Assembly: GCA_033557675.1 (NCBI GenBank)
Contig: JAWQRM010000105.1
Coordinates: forward strand, 1 to 30,628
DNA length: 30,628 bases
Reading direction: 5' to 3'
DNA from: Coptodactyla brooksi
Taxonomy: Eukaryota > Arthropoda > Insecta > Coleoptera > Scarabaeidae
The notes beneath the pieces are model-generated. The model was not told the DNA's origin and ran no database searches. It saw only the letters and a program-made list of their open reading frames with translations. Below, in pieces: positions 1 to 9,700 of this stretch. A program made the translations under genes and the position numbers. The number at the start of each line of letters is the position of its first letter. Positions within the stretch are counted from its first letter, which is position 1.

Positions 1-310
1 GTTGGGCAAAAATATATTTTCTGAATCGAAGAAATAGACAGATGCTAATGAAGAAGCTAATGAAGTTGCATTGGTATTTTGTATTCCTGAACGAGAATAC
101 AGTTGTGCTTTAAAACAGAAACAACATCAATTAACCCTCAGAAAGTTAGTGAAGATAAATGTGGATAGAAATGCTACAGCACCTAAGGATTTTGAAATAC
201 TTTTTGGTTCGTATTCTGGTAACTGAAACCAATAATTATGTAGACCAGGATGTTGCCAAGTTGGGTAAAAATATATTTTCTGAATCGAAGAAATGCACAG
301 ATGTAGGTGA
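1..310. repeat. Degenerate dispersed repeat, family A, copy 1
   Basis: This stretch shares long near-identical segments with 2742-3055 and 3250-3360. The shared blocks include 'TTAGTGAAGATAAATGTGG' (148-180), a block ending 'TTCTGGTAACTGAAACC', and one containing 'GAATCGAAGAAATGCACAG'. The order of blocks is the same in each copy, so this is a repeated element and not chance similarity. Reading frames are broken on both strands. The nature of the parent element is unknown. Confidence 0.6.
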
Positions 311-328
311 AGAGAAAAAATAAATACA

Positions 329-334
329 TTTATT
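329..334 (-). terminator. Poly(A) signal (AATAAA) of the Q/P-rich secreted protein gene
   Basis: On the minus strand AATAAA lies about 110 bases beyond the stop codon of the gene at 445-1934. The intervening 3' UTR is AT-rich. It is the clearest canonical hexamer in the expected range; a second AT-rich candidate lies nearer the stop at about 400. Confidence 0.4.
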
Positions 335-444
335 TTTAATCAACAAAAACAGTGCTTAAAGAACACAAATTACATTTATAAATAAGTTTTATGTACTAGA
401 ATAAATAATAACACTTAAAGCTAACAAGTTTTCTTTTTGGTTAA

Positions 445-1934
445 TTAATTTCTAATCTTCTTCCTTTTACCGAAAGTCGGGTGCCTCTGAAAGTGTTCTG
501 TCGCGTCGGGGACCTCTTCGTAGTGTTGTTGGGCGGTTTCTTCTTCGGCGGAGCTGGACGGTTGCTTGCTTTGGTCATCTTCCTCTGGGGCCTCGTCGAA
601 TCTTTCGCTGTCAGGTACGTAGATCGAGATGGGAACGCTGTTCGTTGCTTCTGACGTCTTATCTCTGCTGTTCATCTTCCCGGATTCCTGCAAACTGTGC
701 AGCGTTTCAGCGGCCTTGTTGGGCAGGGTCGGGAAGTACACGTCCAGGTTCTCTTTGAGTTCCGGCTCGACCTTATTCGTGGCTATGTGTTCGTTTCTCG
801 TATCGAAGAAGTGCTGGACGAACTGGGCTTGCGCGAGGGCTTCTCCGTCGTCGTAAGCCGGCTTCACGCTGTAATCGGCCGTCACCCTCGTCATCTGGTT
901 GTTCCTCTGCCCGTCGAAGTCGAACACCTGGAACTGGGGATGAACCGGGAGCTGTTTCTTGTGGAAATTTGGATAGTTGGTCACGTACTGGAGCTGCTGG
1001 AGCGGCACGTAAGCTTCCAAAGTCTGCTGTTGCTGGTGTTGTTGGGGGTAGGCGTTAAAGAGTTTGTAGAGTTCGTGGGTCATTTGGGTGCCGGTCGACT
1101 CCTGGGGCGACACCAGGAATTCGGCGTGCGGTTCTTCGAAGCTCTTCGACGGCTGCTGTTGCTGGTTCGGTTCCGGATTGAAGAATACCGGCACCCGGAC
1201 GTGTTGCTCGGATAAATTCGGTTCCGTCACCTGATACTGGTGCGCCTTCTGGATGTGCACGATGGTTTTCTCGTTGTGCTTCTTGCTGTGCTGTTGTTGC
1301 TGGGCTTGTATTTGACTTTGCTGGGCTTGTTGTTCGCCGAACTTGAACTGCAGGGCTTGCGCGAAAGGCTTGATGCCTTCGACGTTCTTGGGCTTGTCGG
1401 CCAGGCTCAAATTGGGCGCCGGTATCGTGTGGATCGGCCCCTTCTCGTCCATCTGCTTGATGGTGTTCGGGTGGACGTTGGGGATCGCGTTCGTTTGCAG
1501 GTGGAACTCGTATTCGGGCAGGTTTATCGCGGGGGACGACAGGAACGGTTTTTCCGTCGTGGGAATCTTCAACTGCGGTATCTGGCCGGGCCACTGCGTC
1601 CTGATCGCCTGCTGGTGCCTTGCGGGTTGCATCGGGGGGCCGATCGGGGATTTGCCCTTGAAATTTTGCGCCACGTGCAACGGTATCGGTCTGGGACGTT
1701 GCTGTATGGGTCTGTGTTGGGGCAGGTGCCATTTTTTCATGGCGTGTTGGAGGGGCGCACCCGGGAGAGGCCTCGGAGGTTGCGGGGGGCCCCTGACCAC
1801 CCTTCGATAACTGGCGTTGGTAACTTTGAACTTTAAGCACCACATGGACGTCAGGAGGACCACCGTCGCGACCTGAAATGCGAGAAACTCGTCAGATTTC
1901 AAAGAAAACCGTAAGATAATTCGATTACCTTCAT
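445..1934 (-). CDS. Secreted Gln/Pro-rich protein, two coding exons, function unknown
   Basis: Coding exons are 1929-1934 and 445-1872 on the minus strand, joined across a 56-base intron (1873-1928) with GTAATC donor and TTTCAG acceptor. Exon 1 encodes only Met-Lys. Splicing gives a typical signal peptide, MKVATVVLLTSMWCL, and a mature chain of about 460 residues. The open frame can be read upstream through the intron, but that version starts at a GTG and lacks a signal peptide, so the ATG at 1934 is preferred. The mature N-terminus is basic and Pro-rich (RRVVRGPPQPPRPLPG). The middle holds several Gln runs (QAQQQQ, NQQQQP, YPQQHQQQQ). The C-terminal third is acidic and ends in a basic tail, GKRKKIRN. 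I see no catalytic motif and no Cys-rich domain. I do not recognise the family. Insect secreted proteins of this composition include cuticle, eggshell and matrix proteins, but that is only an analogy. A TATA box lies about 120 bases upstream of the ATG. The other long frames over this interval are shadows caused by few stop codons in GC-rich DNA. Confidence 0.75.
1873..1928 (-). other. 56-base intron splitting the signal peptide
   Basis: On the minus strand the sequence reads ATGAAG|GTAATCG ... GCATTTCAG|GTCGCGACG. Its length is not a multiple of three, yet the downstream frame is restored only when it is removed and translation starts at ATGAAG. A first exon coding for two residues followed by the hydrophobic signal segment is a common layout in insect secreted-protein genes. 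Confidence 0.8.
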
Positions 1935-2052
1935 CCTGCGCGATTAACTTCTTTCTCTTCGAACCGCGTTCACTGTCGTTCACCGTAGTCTTCGTGTACA
2001 CCCGTCGCGGTCACCTCACATAGTAAACTAAACAATTAGGTCAGTTCTTCAA

Positions 2053-2060
2053 CTTATATA
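2053..2060 (-). promoter_or_regulatory. TATA box of the Q/P-rich secreted protein gene
   Basis: The minus strand reads GGTATATAAGTTGAAG about 120 bases upstream of the ATG. A start site 25-32 bases downstream would fall near 2025-2032, giving a leader of about 95 bases. A start-stop ATG-TGA sits at 2021-2016 and would be a minimal upstream ORF if included in the transcript. Confidence 0.6.
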
Positions 2061-2064
2061 CCGG

Positions 2065-2410
2065 GTTTTCTCTCGTCGTCGGCGTGTTGCGTTGCCATTA
2101 CAGAAACGAAAGAAAAAAAAACCACGCTGCGCCGTGGGCGAGGGGACTGCAGAACGCGAAACGCATCGCCGATGAATTATTTACCGGCTTTTCTAAAACT
2201 GTTTCATTTTGACCACTTAATTACGAAAGTCGCGTCCGATCGTTTCTTTCGTGACCCTGACCTAAAGATTTCGTTCAAGGACGTTCGAGGAGCACGGGCG
2301 AAAGACCCGGCCGCGGTTCGCAGCCGAAGAAGTGGTTGAAAAAAGAATTATACCTCCGCGTTGACGAAGAAAGTGAATAATTTCCCTCCGTTTAAATTTC
2401 TACTTATAGC
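2065..2410. other. Upstream region of the secreted-protein gene, nothing recognised
   Basis: This is non-repetitive sequence of moderate GC content upstream of the TATA box. It contains no open frame worth reporting and no motif I can name. It may hold promoter-proximal control sequence for the minus-strand gene. Confidence 0.4.
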
Positions 2411-2417
2411 AAAATAC

Positions 2418-2508
2418 AACACTTAAAGCTAACGAGTGTTCTTTTTGGAAATTCAACAGGTATTGCTTAAAACCATCTCTTCTCATCCAAATTAATTTCT
2501 AATCTTCT
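2418..2508 (-). repeat. Partial duplicate of the secreted gene's 3' end
   Basis: 'AACACTTAAAGCTAAC' with the following TTCTTTTTGG (2418-2448) matches 410-440, and AATTAATTTCTAATCTTCT (2490-2508) matches the last codons and stop region at 445-464. About 40 unrelated bases separate the two blocks in this copy. The rest of the gene is absent nearby. Confidence 0.55.
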
Positions 2509-2619
2509 AAATTTCTAAGCTTCTTCACTTGTAAATGCCTGTTTCATTCATAGAAGCCTCACCAGAGGCAACATTAAACATTTCCAACATGACGATACAC
2601 TTTATTCTGTATTTATTCC

Positions 2620-3365
2620 GTATGTGCTTTTGAAGAAAATTTTAGTAAGAGAGATGAAGAATCGGATGAAGATGATGGTGGTTTTGCAAGTCCACCAGCT
2701 TTCCTTTTCTCTGAAATAACTTCAACTAACCCACACAAAATTAGTGAAGATAAATGTGGATAGAAACGCAACAGTATTTAGGTATTTTGAAATAGTTTTT
2801 GGTTCGCATTCTGGTAACTGAAACCAATAATTATGTAAACCAGGATGTTGCCAAGCTGTCCAAAAATATGTCTTTTGAATCGAAGAAATGCACAGATGTG
2901 GGTGAAGAAGCATTGAGAAGTTGTATGCGTGTTTTGCTTTCCTGAATGAGAATACAGTTGTGCTTTAAAACAGAAACAACATCAATTAACCCTCAGGAAG
3001 TTAGTGAAGATAAATGTGGATAGAAATGCAACATCACCTAAGTACTTTTGAAATTCTATTCATATTGAAATACTTTTCAATATGAATAGAATATTTTCAA
3101 TATGACGATGCACTTTATTCTGTATTTATTCCATATGTGCTTTTGAAGAAAATTTTAGTAAGAGAGATGAAGAATCGGATGAAGATGATTGTGGTTTTGC
3201 AAGTCCATAAGCTTTCCTTTTCTCTGAAACAACTTCCACTAACCCACGCAAAATTAGTGAAGATAAATGTGGATGGAAAGGCAACAGTATTTAGGTATTT
3301 TGAAATAGTTTTTGGTTCGCATTCTGGTAACTGAAACCAATAATTATGCAAACCAGGAAGTTGCA
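2620..3365. repeat. Family A dispersed repeat, copies 2 and 3
   Basis: Two consecutive copies begin with the same block, 'TGTGCTTTTGAAGAAAATTT', at about 2628 and 3136. Both run through the TTCTGGTAACTGAAACC block into an 'ACCAGGATGTTGC'-type block. Copy 2 also contains the second half seen at 60-190. The subrepeat beginning TTAGTGAAGATAAATGTGG occurs four times in total across the three copies (about 148, 2742, 3001, 3252). Short open frames on both strands are shared only because the DNA is shared. The family is unidentified. Confidence 0.65.
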
Positions 3366-3474
3366 AAAGTGTACAAAAAATACATATGAAATCTAACAGG
3401 ATACAGCTGAGAATTTTATGTCTTATTTTATTGAGAGTATATATGAGACTGTTCATAAAATTAAGAAGTACTAT

Positions 3475-3505
3475 AATTATGTTTGTTAACTTAACAAACA
3501 TAATT
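3475..3505. repeat. Perfect 15-bp palindrome with 1-base spacer
   Basis: AATTATGTTTGTTAA, one base, then its exact reverse complement. A third partial copy of the arm follows at about 3521. It directly precedes the hammerhead-like hairpin at 3553-3581. Confidence 0.8.
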
Positions 3506-3552
3506 AACATACGTCAATTTTAATTATGTTTGTTCAGTTTCCTCAATATACG

Positions 3553-3582
3553 TTTCGGTTTATCGAATAAACCTTCTTCAGG
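3553..3582 (-). mobile_element. Hammerhead-ribozyme-like hairpin, likely Penelope-like element terminus
   Basis: The minus strand reads CCTGAAGAA, then a 7-bp stem (GGTTTAT / ATAAACC) with a 3-base loop, then GAAACGT. The CUGANGA and GAAA boxes around a helix II match the hammerhead core, except for one extra A before the helix. Hammerhead motifs are known in the terminal repeats of Penelope-like elements, and a Penelope-type reverse transcriptase fragment lies elsewhere in the window (27930-28095). I cannot identify a convincing helix III, so activity is uncertain. Confidence 0.35.
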
Positions 3583-3609
3583 AGAAAGAACCAACAACTA
3601 AAATGAAAA

Positions 3610-4200
3610 ACCAGACTTATATACCTACCTTAATTATTTTTAATCAGGTTTTAATTACCTTATCGTTCTACGTACCAGATCAAAAGGGATCGAGGCGGGT
3701 ATAGGGGCAGGGCCGTTATTAAATATTTTATTTTTATTGTTTTTAAAATAGAAACAATAATGTTAAAGGAAAACGACATAAAATCCTTCGCGTTATTATT
3801 TTTCTGCCTGACTTGTTTCTCGCTTTCCTTGTATAATCACGAAGAAAGCCATTTTCTACAATTCGCCGTTCTACAAGAAACGGCCCGCGTTAATTATAGG
3901 CATTTCTACTCCGGCGAGTAGAAATTCCCCGCTTTGATAACTGAATAACATCCTAAACTAAATTGCCTTTCAGGCGGAGCGCGAAAACGAAACGAAGCGG
4001 CGGAACTTATAGGGGAACTTTTTAATATTCATAGAGCGCCGGTATTGCGCACCGTTACGTTATGAATTGTAGATTTGTCACCGTTTAACGTTACTATAAC
4101 TCTTTAGCAGTTAATAAACGGTTCGTTGCGCCACAAATAGGAGCTGTATTTAATATTTTAAACATTATAGCAGCCTAAACTCAGTTATTGCTCTCTTTAG
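3610..4200. other. Intergenic, nothing recognised
   Basis: No open frame, named repeat or RNA is visible. A short 8-bp hairpin (TTTCTACT...AGTAGAAA) lies near 3902. The sequence is mixed AT-rich and moderately GC-rich. Confidence 0.4.
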
Positions 4201-4265
4201 AACAAAATGTTTCGAATAAAAGTTGCGTGACACCGAATTCTTCATAATTTGAAACTATTTTCAAA

Positions 4266-4334
4266 TATACAGGTGTTCGGTTTATTAAAAAAATTATTCA
4301 ACTTCAGATTTCTAAATGGGACACCCTGTATATT
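4266..4334. mobile_element. Short MITE-like fragment with CAGG(G)TGT ends
   Basis: The left end reads ATACAGGTGTTC and the right end is GGGACACCCTGTATA, which is close to an inverted copy of the left end (TATACAGGGTGTCCC). About 68 bp lie between the outer ends. Insect genomes carry many small non-autonomous elements with this kind of terminus. A similar end, ATACAGGGTGTACC, is seen at 23738. Confidence 0.4.
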
Positions 4335-4499
4335 ATTACATTTTCGAAGTCCTCATAAGATTTAAGGATCACTTTAGTTATTACGCATTAGTTCCATATT
4401 GTACCGTTATGAATAATATTTATTCATATTTTTTCAAAAAAAGTGACGTGAATGCAAATTTTTTTTTAGAACTATTATTGTTCTTTCTAAAAATGTTCC

Positions 4500-4574
4500 A
4501 AATAGAAGTTTCATCGCATCGAATTCTTCGCGATTTGAAATTATTTTCGAATGCACAAGGTGTTCGGTTTATGC
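4500..4574 (+). repeat. Family B short repeat (AAGGTGTTCGGTTTATG)
   Basis: A 60-70 bp block runs from 'AGTTTCATCGCATCGAATTC' to 'GGTGTTCGGTTTATG'. It recurs at 5447-5518 and in part at 4209-4287 and 6258-6304. Each copy is followed by different sequence, so the right edge (GGTGTTCGGTTTATG) looks like an element boundary. Confidence 0.5.
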
Positions 4575-4723
4575 CATCTGGTAAAGCAATAGATGTAAAG
4601 CATTGCAACTACGTACACAATTCCATGACAATAAATATAACTGTCACGTGGTAAGTCGATGTGGCTACGTCCTTTGTTCACATCCCGCTCCATTCTTCGT
4701 TATCTTACGTTGCTCTCTTCCAG
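4575..4723 (+). repeat. Family C 149-bp repeat, copy 1
   Basis: From 'CATCTGGTAAAGCAATAGAT' to 'GTTGCTCTCTTCCAG'. It matches 5838-5985 over its whole length with scattered substitutions. In copy 1 it follows directly on a family B repeat. No coding frame is shared. Confidence 0.65.
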
Positions 4724-4734
4724 CAGATTCTGTT

Positions 4735-5440
4735 TGGGGCCGCAGTAAATTCTCCTGTGGCGTTGGCTGTTAGTTCTGATGGAACTATCTGAATCTATGG
4801 GGTTGTTTTTTCAGCTAGCCCTCGCAAATTATAAAAGGTCTAGTGAGTTCTTCCAATCCGTTTGTGATCGTGGCGACTTACGTATGAATAGAAACATGTT
4901 TCTACCATTAGTAGAAACAGAGCTTTCTCCGAGATCCGCCAACTTCACAAAAAAAAATGAGGCTTGATTTAAAGCTCTTCCAAGCGTAGCCCTCGCGAAC
5001 AGCAGCAGCAGCGAAGTTGCTTCGCGTTTCGTACACTTTCATAAAATGCAGATATAATTGCAATTGCGACCTTTACTTTCCCATCGGAGTGAAAGTAAAA
5101 CGGAATGTTCGTTTTAGCGGAGGAAAATTCCTCCATCGAACGCAGCGGAGGTCGCTTCGATTTATTCGCAAACGCTAATTTATTTCGGAAGCGTCTCGAA
5201 GCCTCGATGAGGAGGAGGAGGAGGAGGTTCGCTCTCTCGGCGCCGCGCGCCGCTAAAACGAGATTCGAAATCCGCAGTACGTGGAAGAAGCGGGCGATTG
5301 GGGTTTGTAGGACAGCGCGGAACGCCCGAGTGTTTTTCAAAAAGAAATCTCCCGCGAGCCTTTTCATTCTGTCACTCTCTTTAATTGCCGAAGCTTCTAG
5401 ACCCAGCTCGGATTGCCCCGAATCACGTAACTCCGTCAGT
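4735..5440. other. GC-richer intergenic island without a convincing gene
   Basis: Long open frames exist on both strands here (about 4969-5478 minus, 5105-5563 plus). Their translations are low in recognisable motifs, and the plus frame runs into family B repeat DNA. A GAG microsatellite lies at about 5208-5228. The base composition resembles the exons and gene-proximal sequence more than the repeats, so an exon, promoter or enhancer is possible. Confidence 0.35.
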
Positions 5441-5446
5441 TTCGGT

Positions 5447-5518
5447 ATAAAAGTTTCATCGTATCGAATTCTTCGCAATTCGAAATTATTTCCGAATGTA
5501 GAAGGTGTTCGGTTTATG
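5447..5518 (+). repeat. Family B short repeat, second full copy
   Basis: It matches 4500-4574, from 'AAGTTTCATCGTATCGAATT' to 'GGTGTTCGGTTTATG', with about ten differences. Confidence 0.5.
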
Positions 5519-5837
5519 CTGAAACCAAGTCAGACTCATCAAAGCACGGCGGGGGGTCAATAAATGCTTAAATAATTTTGTCGAACAAAAAAGTTTTTGT
5601 AACAAAATATATTTTTATAATCTACATAAAATTGTGAGTAAAAAACTATAAAAATAGTACATGTTCAGAATCAACGGTTCTCGAGTAATAAGCATTATTG
5701 TAAAAAATACAGTTCTACGGGGTGTTTTGTTCTTAAACTAAGTTGCGGTCTTTAGAACAAAGAGCTACGTAATACTCAGGTTTCATTTAATGTATGTATA
5801 ATTACAAGTGATGTTTAAAATCAAAATTATCAAGCAT

Positions 5838-5985
5838 ATCTGGTAAAGCAATAGATATAATGTATTGCAACTACATATACAATTCCAGGACAATAATTGC
5901 AACTGTCGCGTTGTAAATCGATGTGGCTACGTCCTTCGTTCACATCCTGCTCCAATCTTCGTTATCTTACGTTGCTCTCTTCCAG
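5838..5985 (+). repeat. Family C 148-bp repeat, copy 2
   Basis: It matches 4575-4723 end to end. The flanks differ from those of copy 1 on both sides, which defines the edges of the repeat. Confidence 0.65.
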
Positions 5986-6309
5986 TTTCCTAGCAACATT
6001 TCCTGCAGGGACCACAGTCTGCTTTTTCTTCTTTTCCTTACTTCGTCGGCCTTTCTTTAGTCTGATTATATACCGCAATACAGACTAGTATTGTGCTATT
6101 TCCAGTCTGAAGAAGTCCTAGATGATAATTGCTAAACAATTCAAATAATTCTTAAAAAAATTCAAATTTTTTTTTCAATTTTTGTTTTTTAGCTCGCAAA
6201 GTTAGAGGTAGTGAAGACCAATAAAAAGCAAATTTTCTTTAGAACTGTTATTGGTCGAAAATAATTTGAAATTATTTTCGAATGTACAAGGTGTTCGGTT
6301 TATGCAATG

Positions 6310-6477
6310 TGGGTTATACCAACTACAACAACGAGTCGCACAGCGGCGCTTTTTCAATTCGCACGTTCCTCGGGAGTGTTAAATATTGTATTTGTTGACA
6401 GTTTTGTCATTTGACGTTTACTGAAGTATCATCGCCATAAGCGCGCAGCAGGAAAACGAAGGAAACTAGTTTAATCG
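6310..6477 (+). promoter_or_regulatory. Promoter and leader region of the coiled-coil gene
   Basis: After the family B remnant ending at about 6304, the sequence becomes non-repetitive up to the ATG at 6478. No TATA box is evident. The leader ends in ..AGTTTAATCGATGG. Confidence 0.35.
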
Positions 6478-6760
6478 ATGGCTGGAAAACACGCTATTAC
6501 TTTCTCCGACGACCAAGACGACAGATCCGATAAAAGGTTTGAAAGAATTAGCCCTCCGATAGGGGGTAACGTCGACGTTTCTGCGGTCGGACCTTGCACC
6601 ATAGACGCCATAAAGGACAGCCTAACTTTGCACAGGCAAAAGGCGCAGGAGCACTGCATGTCGCATGGACACCTCGAGACCTATAAGTTACCGCCGATTG
6701 GTCACAGATCGAAGAAGGAAGAATTGAAGAACGCCATCAGATCGTTGCCTTCCAATTGGG
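6478..6760 (+). CDS. Coiled-coil gene exon 1
   Basis: It starts MAGKHAITFSDDQDD and ends in phase 1 (AATTGG|G) at a GTAATA donor. The N-terminal 90 residues are charged and probably disordered. The following 50-base intron ends CCCTTGCAG. Confidence 0.8.
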
Positions 6761-9700
6761 GTAATATTTTCAGCTTAATCTTCGGCCTTTTCTTCGACTT
6801 TCCCTTGCAGTTCCCAACAAGAAGAAGTCCAAAGTGATTCGCAACCTTATGAAACGAAAGGAGGCCGACCACGAATCCACCCTCGAGGCAATGAGAAGTA
6901 AAATGGCGGACGTTAACGTTAACGTTGACGAAGACATAAGGTTGTTCGCCACAGTTTATAAACAAGGCTTCGCGGAAAGTTTGAAAGCGATGGATGAATC
7001 TTTGAAAAACTTGAGGGTTGCACACAAAAAGGTGGGTAAAATTCAGAATCTCAAGATATACCAGGAGATTCGTTCCGCAAAACCGCCGGGCGCCCTAAAG
7101 TCGCGCCGAAGGGACGTCGCGTCCCGCTCTTGTTTACTATAAGTACTATGTTGAGAATCACTGCTCTGTGTCTTTCGTTCCAGGAAGGGCAGCTGACCCA
7201 GGAACACTTCGACAAGGCGATCGAAGGCATTAGCACGACGTACAGGCGGGAGAGCAGCAAAGTGTACGTTCTGATACAAAAGCTGAAGCTGCGCGAGAAC
7301 TACCGCATCGAGCAGTTCAAGACGTTCCTCCAGGTCGCCTACAAGAGGCTGAACGAGATATGCTTCAAGACCCCGTTCCAAACGCAGGCGTTCTTCGTCC
7401 AGGAGATACAGGACATCAACGAGATCACGCTGAACAACCTGAGGTACTACGAGGGCCTGCGCCTGAAGCTCTACCTGAACTTGGAGAACGAGGCCAGGAT
7501 GAGGTTGCAGGAGATCCAGGTCGTCAAGCTGAACTGGATCGACTACATCAAGCTGTCGGTTTTCTCGAGCTTAAAGTGAGAAGTTATGCGCCTGATGTTT
7601 GCCAGTAACAGTTTGTGTTGTCTTCGTAGCGAGCAGAGTTTGTTTGGTGAGAAACCGCCTGAAAAAACTGGAGAAAGATCGACGAAGTATAGGCTTGATC
7701 CGAAAGTGGTGGATTTAATCCGCAATCACACGATGCCGGAGTTGCAGGTGGACCAACTGTACGAATGGATCAACAAAGTCCAAACGGTCGTCAACCAGAT
7801 AGATTGGTGCGCGAGGGATATCGTGAGCACGTTCAAGTCAGCCGTGGTCACCATGTTCAGGAGCTACTTCGCGGACATGAAGGAGATAGCCGACAAGATC
7901 CTCAGGCTGGGCGTCGTCGGCGACGGACCGAACGAGGAGGTCATGAGGGCCGAGATATTCTGCCCGACTGTCGTCGATCTCGGCAGGAGGTTCCAGAAGA
8001 TGCTGAACCAGCTGCAGGCGATGTGGGACGACATTTCCGGTCGGCTCCACCAAGAACTTCAGGTGACTTTCGTCTTTCTGAACACTTTCGCCAAGCTATG
8101 GGAGGCGCACATCTTCAGGGTGAACGAAGCGAAGGAGCTGATCCAGAAGGACGTCAAGAACTGCATGACCACCTGCTACCTGGAATTGTCGGTACGTGCT
8201 TTGGTGTCCCCGTTTGAAAACCTAAAAAGCGACTGGTTACTATTTTTAACCCTGCTCTTCTCCTTCGTTTCACTGTACACTTGTCAGTGGCGTAACGTAT
8301 TTAACCAACTAACAAAACATTATAAAGGCATAAAAAGCAGTGGCCTAACATTAAGCCTTCAGTTTACAAACGTTAGAAGTAATTCTAAATATTTAGAGAA
8401 AACCGGTTAAGCAGTACTGAAAACATAAAGCAATTCTTAGAAAAACAACACTTGACGACGCTGGGGCCAGGTTCGAAACCCCAAGAGATAACAAGCCAGA
8501 TGTTATTCTTTTGGGCACCAGATGTTATTTGTAAGTTTGTACTGTTCGTCATAACCATTGGGTTTATTATATTATATTACGAGATACAATAAAAAGTATT
8601 TCTGTGACCTAATAAACGTCAGACGAATTCGCGGATTGTTAGCTTGCATTTCGTCACAGTTACACAACGTTTTCAGACGGAAGAAGCCAACATTAACGCG
8701 AGCCTGGACACCCTCAGGCAAGAACCGTTCGAGAAGAATTTAGACACAACCCTGGCCAGCATCAACAAGCGTTTGGATACTTTGGTGCAACAGTACAACG
8801 CGACCTACGACAAGCAGTGCATGGTCGTGAAGGACAAGCTGATGGATCTGATCAGATGTGAGGGCGAATTGCATTCGGCAGAAATAGCCAACTTCCTAGC
8901 CGTCACGGAAGACGTCACGGACTCCGAAGAGCTCGACGACTTCGACGAAGCAGACACCATCAGCATTTTGGATACGGAAGTTACCATGTGTGCCGTGCAA
9001 CTTAACAATCTTAGGAATTGGAGGTCAAAGTAAATAAAATCTTCAAGGTTTTTGAAGTAATCAGCATTTTTCAATTTCCCAGGTTACATTCGACCATCAC
9101 GGAGTACTTGAACATATCCAAAGAAGAAAACGTAAAATCCGCTAAAGTTTGGGTGGAAGAGCAGTACGAAAAGTTCGAAGTCATGAAGAGGATATCGATC
9201 GACGTCCTGCACAAGAGCAGGTACAACCGCACGAAACCGGTTCTGTACGAACTTCGCCTGGCAGAATTGAAGGAGCATGCGCGAAGATTCGAAAAACACC
9301 GAATGGTAATTCTTCGAAAATGACACCCTTCCAGTTTTCCAGACGCCCCTTTTCAGGCTATCGAAAAACAGGCCGACAACTTCGCGAAAATGTTCTCAGA
9401 ATGCGAAGGCCTCTACGACAAAGAGGTGGAAACGTTCGTGGACCTCTCGAACGAAATTAAATCCAAACTGGCCAAGGCCAAGAACAGCTTTTCGGTCCTG
9501 TCGGAAATTCTGGTTTTTAAGATCAAGGGGGACAAGTGCCTGAAGAATCTGACGTCCCTAGACGTTGAGTTCAAGAAGAAGTGCAAGGACGACATGGCCT
9601 CCATCTTCAAATCCAACCTAAACTATATCCAATCGATGAGGTGTCACATTGTCAGAAAATTCTACTTGTAATTAAATCTGAATTATTAATTTTCAGAACG

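Noticed and set aside
1055..1843. A 262-codon frame overlapping the secreted-protein gene on the same strand, and long plus-strand frames at 697-1836
   Set aside because: The same-strand frame starts at GTG. The Pro/Ala/Arg-rich reading is what a shifted frame of Gln/Pro codons yields, and there is no initiation context or splice support.
445..2001. A 518-codon frame reading through the intron from 2001
   Set aside because: The first codon is GTG, no signal peptide results, and the 56-base intron with good splice sites gives a proper ATG and signal peptide.
2820..2910. Cys pattern in family A repeats reminiscent of a methuselah-like receptor ectodomain
   Set aside because: It requires frame changes and reads only a few residues; too weak to call.
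4969..5563. Overlapping frames of 169 and 152 codons on opposite strands
   Set aside because: No recognisable motif, repeat-derived ends, and no splice or codon support; kept only as an unexplained GC-rich island.
8455..8490. A tRNA-like B box (GGTTCGAAACC) in intron 4 of the coiled-coil gene
   Set aside because: The flanking bases do not form a T-arm stem, and no A box or cloverleaf can be drawn.
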